In this document: one piece after another, positions 15,516 to 24,769 of the stretch
Layout of the letters: every line of letters begins with the position of its first letter
How positions within the stretch are numbered: the stretch's first letter is position 1
DNA from: Gemmata massiliana
Lineage (GTDB): Bacteria > Planctomycetota > Planctomycetia > Gemmatales > Gemmataceae
DNA: 64,000 bases
Assembly (NCBI RefSeq): GCF_901538265.1
Contig: NZ_LR593886.1
Coordinates: forward strand, 7,957,738 to 8,021,737
Direction of reading: 5' to 3'
Program-made: the position numbers and the translations under genes
Notes under the pieces: generated by a model
Told to the model about the DNA's origin: nothing
Database searches by the model: none
The model's input: the letters and a program-made list of their open reading frames with translations, nothing else

Positions 15516-16301
15516 TCACAGCTCCGGCATTTTCCCCGCGAGGATGTCCCGCTTCCACTCTTCCTCGAGCGGCCACGAAACGGTGCAGGTGCCGAAGTCG
15601 GCCATGTGCTGATACTTCGTCAGCCGGTCGATGGCATTTTGGAGAATCGCGGGGTCTTTCCGAAAAACCGGGCCGTGACTGGGCAGGAGGAACTCCGCGT
15701 CGTCGTCGCGGATGCGCGTGAGGGACGAAATGAAACTCGGCAGGTGCGAGCCGTGGTGGGCGTCGATCGCGCCCACGCAGCCGTCCTTGTAGATGTTGTC
15801 CCCACTGAACAACAGGTTCCCGAGCCTGAAGCTGAGCTGCCCGGGCGTGTGGCCGGGCGTGTGCCAGACCTTCAGCTTCAGTTTGCCGACCTTGATCTCG
15901 TCGCCCTCGGTCAGCTTCACGTCGATCTTGCACGGCGGCATCGGCATGTCGATGTTCTGCGCCGTGATCCGCGCGAACGTTTGCACCGTGTCGCCGGCCT
16001 CGAGCGCGACCGCGGCGCGCGGGTGCGCGCCGGTCTTCGCCTTCAACCGGTCGCGCGCCGCGGCGAGCGCCTGCACGTGGTCCGCGTCCGCGTGCGTGGC
16101 GATGAGCATCTTGCACTTCGAGAGCGGGAAGTCGAGCTTGCGGATCAGCTCGATCACCTCGCCGAGCGTGTCGTCCTGCCCGACGTCGATGAGCGCCCAC
16201 TCGGTGCCACCGTCGATGAGGTAGAGATTCACCCCGAACGACTGGCTCGATTGGAGGTTCAGCTCGATCACGTTGGGGAAGAGGTATTTCCGCTGGACCA
16301 T
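15516..16301 (-). CDS. Metallo-beta-lactamase-fold hydrolase
   Basis: The product has 261 residues. The metal site begins with ATHADADHVQAL (residues 69-80). This is the family's HxHxDH motif with Asp at the second His, a variant that changes one ligand of the first metal. The next metal motif is VWHTPGHTPGQLSF, and LLFSGDNIY supplies the bridging Asp. Members include glyoxalase II-like thioesterases and general hydrolases, and the substrate cannot be read. It is the first gene of a probable two-gene unit with the GIN-domain protein. The upstream neighbour is divergent. Confidence 0.9.
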   Translation of the reverse strand: MVQRKYLFPNVIELNLQSSQSFGVNLYLIDGGTEWALIDVGQDDTLGEVIELIRKLDFPLSKCKMLIATHADADHVQALAAARDRLKAKTGAHPRAAVALEAGDTVQTFARITAQNIDMPMPPCKIDVKLTEGDEIKVGKLKLKVWHTPGHTPGQLSFRLGNLLFSGDNIYKDGCVGAIDAHHGSHLPSFISSLTRIRDDDAEFLLPSHGPVFRKDPAILQNAIDRLTKYQHMADFGTCTVSWPLEEEWKRDILAGKMPEL

Positions 16302-16521
16302 CGCGGTCTCCGTCCTGTGTATCCGTTCATCTTACCCAGCCCTAACCGCAATTCAACCGAGCACCGGCGCGAGCACCGCGTAGCCACACGCGGCCACTGC
16401 GTGACCACCGATTCACACCGCACGACCGGAATCTCATGAGAAATGATCGGTTCCGACACGGCACCGGGGTTGCTAAAGTCGAGTTGCCAAGCCTCCAACC
16501 CAGAAAGGACCGATTCCCGCC

Positions 16522-17544
16522 ATGCCCCGCTGTTATTCGTCGCACTCGGTGCCGCGTGCCCGTCACGGGTTCACGCTCATCGAGCTACTGGTCGTGATCG
16601 CGATCATCGCAATCCTCATTGGCCTGCTGCTCCCCGCGGTACAGAAAGTGCGAGAGGCCGCCGCTCGTATGAGCTGCCAGAACAACCTGAAGCAGCTCGG
16701 ACTGTCCGCGCACAGTTACGAAAGTGCCTACGGTTACTTCCCCGCGGCGAAGCGAACGACGCTCCCGCAACGGAGCTGGGCACCCGACCTACTCCCGCAC
16801 CTCGAACAGGCGAACGCCGTGTCCGGCGCGTACTACAACCTGAACGAGAACTGGTGGCGCACCACGGGAGAGGCCGCGCCGAACGTCGGTGTCACCATTC
16901 CCAACGGCACCACGGCCCAGACGTTCTTCAAGGTGTTCAACTGCCCGGCCACGCCGAACCAACCACGCCTCCAGAACAAGCTCGAATCCGCGGCCGTTCA
17001 GAACAAGATCGGCTCGACGACGGACTACTTCGCCGTCGAAGGGGCCAGCGCCGCCCTGTACTCCGAACTCGGACTGACCGCCAGCGACGGGCGCGGCGTG
17101 CTGCGGGACATCGTGGAGGGGACCACGCGGATCACGTCGATCGGCGACGGCACCTCGAACACGATCCTGTTCGCCGAGTGCGCCGGGCGCGAGGACGTGT
17201 ACCGGTTGGGCAAACTCGTCGCGAAAGCACAAACGGACAAGAACGCCGCGTCGTGTGCCCGGGCACGCGGCGGCGCGTGGGCGACGAACGACAATCCCTA
17301 CGAAATCGGCCAGCGCATCGAGTGGTGCAACAACAGCAACTCGGCCGCCGGGTCGAACGCCGGGCTGCCGATGAAGATCAACAGCTCCAACGAATGGGGC
17401 TTCCTCTTTTACAGCTTCCACACCGGTGGGGCGAACGTGTGCATGGCCGACGGGAGCGTGCGCCTGCTGCGCGACAGCGCCACGGCAAACGCGCTGCTCG
17501 CACTCGCGACCCGGAGCGGCGGCGAGGTGAACGCCAACGACTGA
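16522..17544 (+). CDS. DUF1559 prepilin-like protein
   Basis: The product has 340 residues. The pilin-type segment [21 protein letters not shown] lies at residues 14-34, followed by [34 protein letters not shown], the best-conserved stretch of the family. The C-terminal signature is [22 protein letters not shown]. It is presumably exported and processed by a prepilin peptidase; the biological role is unknown. Compared with the 10369 gene, the central region differs ([18 protein letters not shown]), as is usual among paralogs. It is monocistronic with a strong terminator after the stop. Confidence 0.93.
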   Translation: MPRCYSSHSVPRARHGFTLIELLVVIAIIAILIGLLLPAVQKVREAAARMSCQNNLKQLGLSAHSYESAYGYFPAAKRTTLPQRSWAPDLLPHLEQANAVSGAYYNLNENWWRTTGEAAPNVGVTIPNGTTAQTFFKVFNCPATPNQPRLQNKLESAAVQNKIGSTTDYFAVEGASAALYSELGLTASDGRGVLRDIVEGTTRITSIGDGTSNTILFAECAGREDVYRLGKLVAKAQTDKNAASCARARGGAWATNDNPYEIGQRIEWCNNSNSAAGSNAGLPMKINSSNEWGFLFYSFHTGGANVCMADGSVRLLRDSATANALLALATRSGGEVNAND

Positions 17545-17574
17545 CCGGCCGCACGGGTTTCCGCGGTCGATCGC

Positions 17575-17603
17575 GCCCGCCCGGACGGTCCGGGCGGGCT
17601 TTT
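17575..17603 (+). terminator. Rho-independent terminator after DUF1559
   Basis: GCCCGCCCGGAC (17575-17586) and GTCCGGGCGGGC (17588-17599) are complementary and followed by TTTT, 31 bases after the stop codon. The innermost pairs must open to form a loop. Confidence 0.8.
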
Positions 17604-17848
17604 CAGTTCCTGTCATACGAATAGACAGTTCTCTACAGCACTTCACCGGTCCTTTACTCGTTCTTCACACCCCGTAACTACAACTCCACCGCACCCAAAG
17701 TCCGTTTTCCGGGTAAACTAGCGTTAGATGTCGGACCGCTTAACGTACCCACGGAACCAACATCGTGATCGCGACCCCTGCCTTCCCGCGCCCCGGAACA
17801 GCCCCCACGCTCCAGGGCGGGCCGTCCGCCACGCACGAGGGAACCCCG

Positions 17849-18559
17849 ATGGCGCAACCGCGGATTCTGATTATTGAGGACGAGCGCGGACTCACCCAGT
17901 CGCTCACCTGGTACTTCAACAAGGAAGGGTTCGAGGTCACGGTGTCGAACGACGGGCTGGAGGGGCTGCGCAAGGCCCAAACCACCCTGCCCGACGTCGT
18001 TCTGCTCGACCTGAACCTGCCGGGGATGAACGGGCTGGACGTGTGCCGCGAGCTCCGCGCCGGCGAGCGCACGCGCGACATGCCAATCATCATGATTACC
18101 GCCAAGACCGAGGAAACCGATCAGGTGGTCGGGTACTCACTCGGCGCCGACGATTACGTGGGCAAGCCGTTCACCAACAAGATCTTGCTTCATAAGGTGA
18201 AGGCGCTTTTGCGCCGCGCCCAGGGCCAGGGCGAACCGGGCGACGTGACCGACTACAGCGGCGTGAAGATCGACCGCATCCGGCACCGCGTCACCTACGG
18301 CGACGAGGCCCTCGACCTCACGCCCACCGAGTTCCGGCTCTTGGAGTGCCTCGTCCGGCAACCGGGGCGCGCGTTCAGCCGCAAACAACTGATGGAAGCC
18401 GCGATCGGTGACAACTCTATCGTGCTCGAACGGACCATCGACGTTCACATCAAGACGTTGCGCCAGAAACTCACAAAAGCGGGCGGGTCGGCGGACCTGA
18501 TCGAAACCGTGCGGAGCATCGGCTACCGGTTCCGCGAAGACAAAGTCGAAGTGAAGTAA
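17849..18559 (+). CDS. OmpR-family response regulator
   Basis: The product has 236 residues. The receiver domain (1-120) has acidic pocket residues E10 and D11, phospho-acceptor D54 in LLDLNLPG, T85 and K106 in GKPF. The winged-helix DNA-binding domain (about 140-236) shows DLTPTEFRLLECLV, then RTIDVHIKTLRQKL and VRSIGYRF. The ATG at 17849 was chosen because the receiver begins at once (MAQPRILIIEDE) and GAGGGAA precedes it. An in-frame ATG at 17765 would add a non-conserved lead. No histidine kinase gene is adjacent, so it is an orphan in this window. Confidence 0.95.
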   Translation: MAQPRILIIEDERGLTQSLTWYFNKEGFEVTVSNDGLEGLRKAQTTLPDVVLLDLNLPGMNGLDVCRELRAGERTRDMPIIMITAKTEETDQVVGYSLGADDYVGKPFTNKILLHKVKALLRRAQGQGEPGDVTDYSGVKIDRIRHRVTYGDEALDLTPTEFRLLECLVRQPGRAFSRKQLMEAAIGDNSIVLERTIDVHIKTLRQKLTKAGGSADLIETVRSIGYRFREDKVEVK

Positions 18560-18579
18560 CATCCGCTCCCACAAAACTA

Positions 18580-18609
18580 AAACCGCCCCGCTATCGAGCG
18601 GGGCGGTTT
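18580..18609 (+). terminator. Bidirectional rho-independent terminator
   Basis: AAACCGCCCCGCT (18580-18592), loop ATCG, AGCGGGGCGGTTT (18597-18609). It lies between the response regulator (+) and the Gly/Pro-rich protein (-), and the A- and T-rich ends suit both directions. Confidence 0.85.
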
Positions 18610-18628
18610 CGTTTGTCATTACTTTACT

Positions 18629-21343
18629 CTAGTCGACAGGCATCCCAGGGGTTCCCGGAGTAGTAGGAGCGGCAGGCGATCCAGGAGCAGGCGGTTTACC
18701 CGGCGGACTTCCAGGAACCCCCGGTGCAGTTCCCGGGGGCACAGCGCCTGGAGGCATCGGAAACCCTCCCGGAGCGCCGGGACCAGCGGGGCTTCCGGGA
18801 GTTGCTCCTGGTGCGGGGGACAGTCCCCCCGGAGGCATGCCCGGAACACCACCTGGTACGCCGGGAGGAGAGAAACCACCCGGAGGCATCCCGGGGCCAC
18901 CAATACCCCCCGGAGGCACCCCAGGGAATCCGGGATTACCACCGGGGCCACCCGATCCAGCACCCGGGAAGCCGGGGAAGCCGGAATTCCCGCCACCGTT
19001 GGTCACGCCCGGGGTTCCGCCACCCACGTTGTCGGGATCGATGACCACCCCGTTGTGGAACAGCAGCGCCTTACCGTCTGGGGCCATAAAGAAGTGACCC
19101 TGAACCTGCTCATTCTTGTTAACCGTGCGGATCGACGACTTCAGCTTCAAGCCGTTCGCCGCGTCCGCATCGGTCACTTCGTACACGTCCAGGCCGTTAC
19201 CCCGGAACGACGACACGAAAAGCCTCTTGTTTGCGAGATCGTACTCGGCGTACCCCCCGTTCGCGGACCGGGTACCCACGCCGAGATCCATTTCCGTGCT
19301 GCCCTTCAGCATGAACATCTTGAATTGAATCTGCGGGGCCGCGTTCCCTCCGCTATTTTGTCCGCCCGGACGCCCACCACTAGGTCCACCCGGCCCACCG
19401 GGGATCATCCCCGGGCCACCCGGTCCACCGGGACCACCGCCGACGCCCGGGAACCCGGGCGCCCCCCCTCCCGGAGGCCCACCGGGACCGCCCGGGAAAG
19501 GAGCGCCGCCCGGAAGCCCACCAACACCCGGGCCGCCCGGCGGAGCGACACCGCCCCCCGGCCCGCCGGGACCACCCGCGGGTAGCGCCGGCGTGTCCGT
19601 TCGAGCCACGGTCACCAGCACACCGCCGTTAGTCGCGGGGGCCACATCGAGCACGGGCCCCTGGAACGAGGTCGAGGGCTGCGGGGTCATTGTCGCAATG
19701 TCGAATACCAGAATATCCGAAGTTTTATTCTTCACGGAGTAATCACCCATGACGATAAAGCTCTTGCCGTCGGCGGCTTTCGTCATGTCTCGTGCGAGTT
19801 CTGGCAACGACTTGCGGGCGGTTACTTTGCGCGTATTGGTGTCGTATGTGACGATTTCTGACACTTTTTTCGCTCCCCCACCGGTCGTCTGGGGGCCAGT
19901 CGTCAGGACGTAGAGGCTCTTGCCGTCCTCGGACAGTTCGATGGCGTTGATCGTATGGTGGATCGTTAGAGTCGCGACGGGCTTCAGTTCGGCCTTCTCG
20001 TCCGGCGCCTTGCCGTCGGTCGTTTTCCCGTCTCGCAGCGCGTTCAGGTCGTAAATCGCGACGTCACCACTGGCCGATGCGTTGTCGTACTGACTCTGTT
20101 TGGTTGTGGCCCCCGGGTTCGTGATTGTTGCGGTGTAGAGTAACCCGCCCTTGCTGTCGATGACGGCGCGCGAGCTGAGTTGGGGCAACCGGTGGGTCGA
20201 AACCTTCTTGAAATCGGGGTACGTGTAGCGCCGGAGCCAACCTTTAATCAGTTGGCTTTGGCCCGAGGTAATGACGCGGACGTCGAACGTGAAAACTTCG
20301 TTCTTCTCCGCATCAAACGCGGCCGTGTAGAAGGGGTCGATCTTGTGCTTCAGGTTCCCGTCACCGGTCCAGGGAGGGGCGGTCGGAGCCCCCCCACCGG
20401 TGCCCTCTCCCCCGGGCGGCTTCTGACCGGGAGGACCGCCACTCGAACCACCGCCGGGGATCAAGCTACCGGGAGCGCCCGGTGGCCGACCGGGGACACC
20501 AGGAGGCATCGCCCCACCGGGGCCAGGACTCATGCCTCCCGGACCGTAAACCGGGCCACCCGGCGGACCGCCGCTCGAACCGCCACCGGCAGGGCCACCA
20601 GGAGGAAGTAACCCGCCCGGCGGACCGCCACTCGAACCGCCGCCGGTAGGACCACCCGGGGGGAGTGATACGGAAATAGGCGGACCGCCACTCGAACCAC
20701 CACCGGCGGGACCACCGGGAGGGAGCAACCCGCCCGGCGGCCCACCGCTCGAACCTCCACCGGCAGGGCCACCGGGTCGCCCGGGCATCCCGGACGGTCC
20801 ACCCGGGCCGCCGGGCATCATGCTCCCGGAGTTCGCGGGGGGCGTGGACGAATTGCTAGTGCTGTCGCTTTTGGTCGCGGTTTCGTCTTTCTTGTCACCG
20901 GAAAGCAACCAGATCCCCGCGCCCGCGATCGCGGCTAGCCCGACCACGCCCGCGGCGACGATCGCGATCATCGCCCCAGAGTTGTTCTGATTCTTACTCT
21001 TTTTGCGCGCCGGTTTGTCATCGTCGTCATCATCGTCATCGTCACGGCGTTTCCGGGCCGAACCGACGATACCGGGCTTCTTCGCACCGCCCCCGCCCTT
21101 GCCCGGTTTGGTTTTGATGTCGTCTTCGTCATCATCTGCCACAACAGCTTTGGCTACCGACTTCTGAGGCGCGGTTTTGACAGCCGAAGCAGACGGTTTC
21201 CTCCCGGCTACCTCGACCGGTTCGAGCGCTTCGGGTACCGTCATCTGCGCCTTGCACGACGTACAGCGGATCGTCTTACCGGCCAAGTTGTCCGGCACTT
21301 CAAACGCGGATTTACACCCGGCACACGAAATCGGGATAGACAT
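18629..21343 (-). CDS. Large Gly/Pro-rich membrane protein with zinc-ribbon N-terminus
   Basis: The product has 904 residues. Residues 1-35 form a zinc-ribbon-like unit with two CxxC pairs (ISCAGCKSAFEVPDNLAGKT, then RCTSCKAQ). A charged Asp-rich linker (DDDDDDDD) follows, then one transmembrane helix near 126-147 (MIAIVAAGVVGLAAIAGAGIW). Next comes a collagen-like Gly/Pro/Ser region with four near-identical 19-residue units (GGGSSGGPPGGLLPPGGPA) at about 188-265. A beta-propeller-like middle has phrases such as VAIYDLNALRDG and DILVFDIATM. Two further Gly/Pro-rich blocks follow, at about 585-665 and at the C-terminus. It is likely a cytoplasmic ribbon anchored to a periplasmic sensor or scaffold. 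The function is unknown. Confidence 0.8.
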   Translation of the reverse strand: MSIPISCAGCKSAFEVPDNLAGKTIRCTSCKAQMTVPEALEPVEVAGRKPSASAVKTAPQKSVAKAVVADDDEDDIKTKPGKGGGGAKKPGIVGSARKRRDDDDDDDDDKPARKKSKNQNNSGAMIAIVAAGVVGLAAIAGAGIWLLSGDKKDETATKSDSTSNSSTPPANSGSMMPGGPGGPSGMPGRPGGPAGGGSSGGPPGGLLPPGGPAGGGSSGGPPISVSLPPGGPTGGGSSGGPPGGLLPPGGPAGGGSSGGPPGGPVYGPGGMSPGPGGAMPPGVPGRPPGAPGSLIPGGGSSGGPPGQKPPGGEGTGGGAPTAPPWTGDGNLKHKIDPFYTAAFDAEKNEVFTFDVRVITSGQSQLIKGWLRRYTYPDFKKVSTHRLPQLSSRAVIDSKGGLLYTATITNPGATTKQSQYDNASASGDVAIYDLNALRDGKTTDGKAPDEKAELKPVATLTIHHTINAIELSEDGKSLYVLTTGPQTTGGGAKKVSEIVTYDTNTRKVTARKSLPELARDMTKAADGKSFIVMGDYSVKNKTSDILVFDIATMTPQPSTSFQGPVLDVAPATNGGVLVTVARTDTPALPAGGPGGPGGGVAPPGGPGVGGLPGGAPFPGGPGGPPGGGAPGFPGVGGGPGGPGGPGMIPGGPGGPSGGRPGGQNSGGNAAPQIQFKMFMLKGSTEMDLGVGTRSANGGYAEYDLANKRLFVSSFRGNGLDVYEVTDADAANGLKLKSSIRTVNKNEQVQGHFFMAPDGKALLFHNGVVIDPDNVGGGTPGVTNGGGNSGFPGFPGAGSGGPGGNPGFPGVPPGGIGGPGMPPGGFSPPGVPGGVPGMPPGGLSPAPGATPGSPAGPGAPGGFPMPPGAVPPGTAPGVPGSPPGKPPAPGSPAAPTTPGTPGMPVD

Positions 21344-21582
21344 GCGCCCCTCAGCGACTGGGGTTCCCGCGGCGAGAATCGTTCGCGGGCGGAATGGCGG
21401 CTAACGGAATGACGACGCACCCGCGGCGGCGGATTGCCGATTCTGTATTCAACCCAGAATAGCGAATCGAGAACGTCGCCGCAACGACGTTCTAACGTGG
21501 AGATCGGGGCGCCGTTGGTGAGAAACGCAGGTGTTTGGTGCCTCCGAGTTCATTAAAGGGGGCCACACAAACACCCGTTCGG

Positions 21583-22359
21583 TCACTTCTTCTCCGCGAC
21601 CACTTCGAGGATCACCCACACCTTGGAACCGAGCGGCGGGATCTTGTCCGTCTTGGCCTCGTAAGTGAGTTGGGCCTCGTCCTTGCTGATCTGGACCGGC
21701 ATCTCCAGGGTCGAGTACGGGAAGTTGGAGATGCTGAAGATGTCGCCGCTGTTGGCCCCGTAGAACGGCTTGGCCTTCGGATCGTCCGGGTTCTTGATGA
21801 ACTGGCTGCCCGCGAACACCCAGGTGTGTTCGATCGGGGCCTTCTTCTTCGTGTCCCAAACCCAGTCCTGCGCCGGGTGGGTGTGGAGCTTGCCCTTGTG
21901 CTTGTAGTGAACGGACACGTTCACCTTGCTGCCGGTCGCGGCCTTGAACTCGGGGCACCCGGTTTGAGCGTTCACGAACTGAGTGGGGGTGCCGACCTTC
22001 CCGCCGGCCGCGAGGAGCGCGAGGTGAACCATTTCCGCGTCCTGATCGATGCGGACGATCGCTTCGTGCTCCTTCGTGCCCTTTTTGCAGAGGAACTGTT
22101 CGAGCGCCCCCTCGCGCAAGCACACCTCACAGATCATCCCGATGCGAACGATTTTCTTCTTGTCCCCGTCGGGCGCCAGTTCAGCAACGATGGTCTTTTC
22201 GTCCGGTGTAACGGCCTTGGCCGTGTTCTTCTTGTCGAGCAACGGGTACTCGGGCAGTTCTTCCGGTTTGGGCGGATCGTCCGCGCCGGTCGAACGCGGC
22301 AGGGACGTGCCGACGACCAGTGCGGCGAGAGCCGTGAAACCGAAAATCGTCTTCAGCAT
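21583..22359 (-). CDS. Exported YdjY-domain protein
   Basis: The product has 258 residues with a signal peptide (MLKTIFGFTALAALVVGTSL). The conserved YdjY features are visible: GMICEVCLREGALEQFLCKKGTKEHEAI at about 82-109, followed by VHLALLAAGGKVG. The segment with Cys residues and KGTKEHE is the family's most conserved part. YdjY domains are widespread in planctomycetes and occur near electron-transfer genes elsewhere; the function is not established. The start ATG 22359 has GAGG seven bases upstream, while the in-frame ATG at 22383 does not. A GTTAGC tandem motif lies about 107 bases upstream. Confidence 0.8.
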   Translation of the reverse strand: MLKTIFGFTALAALVVGTSLPRSTGADDPPKPEELPEYPLLDKKNTAKAVTPDEKTIVAELAPDGDKKKIVRIGMICEVCLREGALEQFLCKKGTKEHEAIVRIDQDAEMVHLALLAAGGKVGTPTQFVNAQTGCPEFKAATGSKVNVSVHYKHKGKLHTHPAQDWVWDTKKKAPIEHTWVFAGSQFIKNPDDPKAKPFYGANSGDIFSISNFPYSTLEMPVQISKDEAQLTYEAKTDKIPPLGSKVWVILEVVAEKK

Positions 22360-22465
22360 GTGGGTACCTCGCGGGGTTTCCACCAGTCAGACTATCAGCG
22401 GACCGCGACCTAACACAACGACAAAAGACCATAACAATGTCGCCCGAAACGCCCTCCGATTCCGT

Positions 22466-22483
22466 GGCTAACATTTGCTAACA
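22466..22483. repeat. GTTAGC tandem motif, copy 2
   Basis: GGCTAACATTTGCTAACA is the exact reverse complement of the 18-mer at 13540-13557. On the minus strand it reads TGTTAGCAAATGTTAGCC and lies about 107 bases upstream of the YdjY-domain gene, where a regulator site could sit. Confidence 0.6.
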
Positions 22484-22649
22484 AATCGGGCCACGGGGTC
22501 TCGTGCCGAGCAAGAATCTCCAAAATCTCCGGCGTTTTGACACTTTCGCTCTCTCGTTGCCCGTTCGCCCAAACACATTACTATTATACACACGGCCACA
22601 ATGGACATAAAAACACAATTTCCACTTTCGGCCAAAAATGTGATCGCGT

Positions 22650-23453
22650 TCACTCGGCGCGAGACTCCTGGTAGCGCCCCGGCGCGTACCGGGACGCGAG
22701 CAGCCCCGTAGCGGCGTCCGTATCGATGTCCTGCACCAGCACACCGTCCTGACCGTAGGGGTGGTGCGCCTGGCACTCGCCCGACGGCGCGATGAGGCTG
22801 GTTGCCGATTCCTGGTAGCGGAAGGCGTAGTTGACGCTGGCGAAGTAGATCGTGTTTTCCCGGCTGCGCATCATCATTGCCTTTTCGTAGTACGGCGCAT
22901 CGGTTGCGCCCCACTGCGTTAACTGCGGCCCCGTTTTGTCGCTTCCTGTACAGTGCGGGTGGAACACGATCTTGGCGCCGCGAACCGCCGCCCACCGGAC
23001 TGTTTCGGGGTAGCGGAACCCCTCGTGACAGATCGCCACACCGAACTTGAGACCGTTGACTTCAAACAGGCGCCGGGTGCGCCCGGGAACGTAAAGCGGC
23101 TCTTCGGACGGATCGAGTTGGTTCTTGGTCTGAACGCCCTGCACCTCGCCGTTTGCATTCAAGACGACGGCCGCGATGTGTCGGCCCGCGTCCGTGTGCC
23201 ACTCCGTTCCGATGATCGTGGCGATCTTGTACTCTCGCGCCCACGACGATACGACGCGGAGAACGTGCTCTTGCTGTGCGCGGTCGAAGGTCGGCACCTC
23301 GAAGTCCAATCCCCGCAATCCCGGGAGGTAGGCTTCGGGGAAACACACGATCTCCGCGCCACGAGCGGCGGCATCGGCCAAGCACTGTTTGGTCTTGTCC
23401 AGTCCGTCCTCAACCGAGGACGCGACTCGTGGGGAAGCCAGTGCGATCAACAT
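22650..23453 (-). CDS. Carbon-nitrogen hydrolase (nitrilase superfamily)
   Basis: The product has 267 residues, the normal size. The catalytic triad is visible: E40 in IVCFPEAYLPG, K110 in VQTKNQLDPSEE, and C142 in GVAICHEGFRYPE. Family members hydrolyse amide or nitrile C-N bonds. The mix of motifs suggests an amidase-like enzyme, but the substrate cannot be named. The start is ATG 23453, where the beta-strand MLIALASP begins. The frame is open up to 23549, but the extra part is not family-like. The next gene downstream on this strand begins about 290 bases on. Confidence 0.9.
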   Translation of the reverse strand: MLIALASPRVASSVEDGLDKTKQCLADAAARGAEIVCFPEAYLPGLRGLDFEVPTFDRAQQEHVLRVVSSWAREYKIATIIGTEWHTDAGRHIAAVVLNANGEVQGVQTKNQLDPSEEPLYVPGRTRRLFEVNGLKFGVAICHEGFRYPETVRWAAVRGAKIVFHPHCTGSDKTGPQLTQWGATDAPYYEKAMMMRSRENTIYFASVNYAFRYQESATSLIAPSGECQAHHPYGQDGVLVQDIDTDAATGLLASRYAPGRYQESRAE

Positions 23454-23512
23454 GCGGCGTCTCCGCGTCGGGAACTGTGAAGGGAGCCAGCTCTCGGGGG
23501 TACTGTAGCAAC

Positions 23513-23541
23513 GGAGGGAACTCATTCGTGAGTTCCCTTCC
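23513..23541 (-). terminator. Hairpin after the FG-GAP gene
   Basis: GGGAACTCA and TGAGTTCCC pair around the loop TTCG (23525-23528), 31 bases beyond the stop of the FG-GAP gene read on the minus strand. The T-run is weak. Confidence 0.55.
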
Positions 23542-23571
23542 ACCGACACCAGTTATCGCTGCGCGAGTGCG

Positions 23572-24675
23572 CTACCCCACCCACGAATCCCCGAAGAACC
23601 CGAACCCCTGGAACCCGACCAGACCGGTGAGGGGGCTGAGCGTGTCCGTACTCAGCGAGAAGACAGAAATGGCGCCGGTCGCGTTCTTCCCGATGGACGA
23701 GGTGAGTACGTCGGGCACGCTGTCCCCGTTGACGTCTGCTACTCCCAGGCGCGCATCTGATGGGGAGTTGAACCCGGTCGAGAGCGTGACGCCCGGCGAA
23801 AGCGTCATCGGGCCTCCGACGGGCGCGTTCAGGTCGAATTCCGTTACCTGTGCCTGTCCGACGTTCGGGGACACGAACAAGCGCCCCGCGTTGCCCCCCG
23901 CGATCGACACGCCCCCCAAATATCCGGGGTACGGGAACATTTGCACGACCGGCACCACAAGCGTGTCCGATGCGACCGAACCGATGTTGAACGCATTGGT
24001 GTAGAGCCGAATGTCGGACTGCGTGGTGCCCGCGCCGGACGCGGTGACGAGTAACGGTAACTGGCTGCTGCCCGGGTCCAGAGTGGCAACCCGAATCTCG
24101 CCTAAAAACCCGGGGTACGCGAAGAAGCTCGCACGCAGGCTCGGGGCGCTTCCCAGGAACCCGCCCGCCCCGTTGTTAAAGTTGAACACCTTGAGGTGCC
24201 CGCTGGCCCCAACTCCCGGCGAGGTGATGACCTCGGCGAACCCGTCCCCATTGAGGTCCGCGGACGCGACGAACACGCCCCCGGCGAACCCGGGCGTTTG
24301 ACTCGCGTCGGGAACGTTGGAATAGGCATAGAAGTCCGCGATCACCACCGCACGCGACTGAAACCGAGACGAGGCTCCGTCGAAGATCCTGATGCGCGAC
24401 GCGCTCCCACTTCCGACGCCCTGTGCGGTGATGATGTCGGCGACCCCGTCCCCGTTCACATCCCCGCTCGCGGACCGGACTGTGCCCGTGAAGTTATCGA
24501 AGGGGAAGAAGGGGCCACCACCGAACGGGTTGGGGAAGAAGTTGGTACCGGTGGCGCTCACCACGACAGCGGGAACGCTCCGATCTTCCAGAGACTCGAT
24601 CCGGAGTTGTGCGGGACGGGAGCAGAGTGGGGGTGAGGGGGTATTGGAATCGCGCCGGCGGAATGGCCAAATCAT
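23572..24675 (-). CDS. Secreted FG-GAP/VCBS repeat protein with LEDR motif
   Basis: The product has 367 residues. Near the N-terminus is LRIESLEDRSVPAV, the planctomycete-specific LExR-type motif that marks many large secreted or surface proteins in place of a classical signal peptide. The rest consists of integrin-like FG-GAP repeats with calcium-binding Asp-rich loops: DVNGDGVADIITAQG, DLNGDGFAEVITSPG and DVNGDSVPDVLTSS. A seven-bladed propeller is the known fold for this repeat, although only three full Ca-loops are clear here. The start ATG 24675 (MIWPFRRR) precedes the LEDR motif by about 30 residues. A surface or extracellular binding role is probable. Confidence 0.85.
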   Translation of the reverse strand: MIWPFRRRDSNTPSPPLCSRPAQLRIESLEDRSVPAVVVSATGTNFFPNPFGGGPFFPFDNFTGTVRSASGDVNGDGVADIITAQGVGSGSASRIRIFDGASSRFQSRAVVIADFYAYSNVPDASQTPGFAGGVFVASADLNGDGFAEVITSPGVGASGHLKVFNFNNGAGGFLGSAPSLRASFFAYPGFLGEIRVATLDPGSSQLPLLVTASGAGTTQSDIRLYTNAFNIGSVASDTLVVPVVQMFPYPGYLGGVSIAGGNAGRLFVSPNVGQAQVTEFDLNAPVGGPMTLSPGVTLSTGFNSPSDARLGVADVNGDSVPDVLTSSIGKNATGAISVFSLSTDTLSPLTGLVGFQGFGFFGDSWVG

Positions 24676-24769
24676 GGTGAAACTCGTGAGTATCGTCAGG
24701 CGACAATAATGTTTCTCGACCAGAGTGCCGATCAAACGATGCGGGGAACGACTCTTTCTCCGGTGGGCC

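Noticed and set aside
13539..16439. 966-codon open frame on the plus strand
   Set aside because: It lies opposite ychF, the GIN-domain gene and the metallo-hydrolase, is Arg/His-rich, and has no family motifs. It is a GC-driven shadow.
18650..20800. Tandem GC-rich repeats resembling a CRISPR or VNTR array
   Set aside because: The repeats are in frame, encode Gly/Pro/Ser units, and lack unique spacers of constant length.
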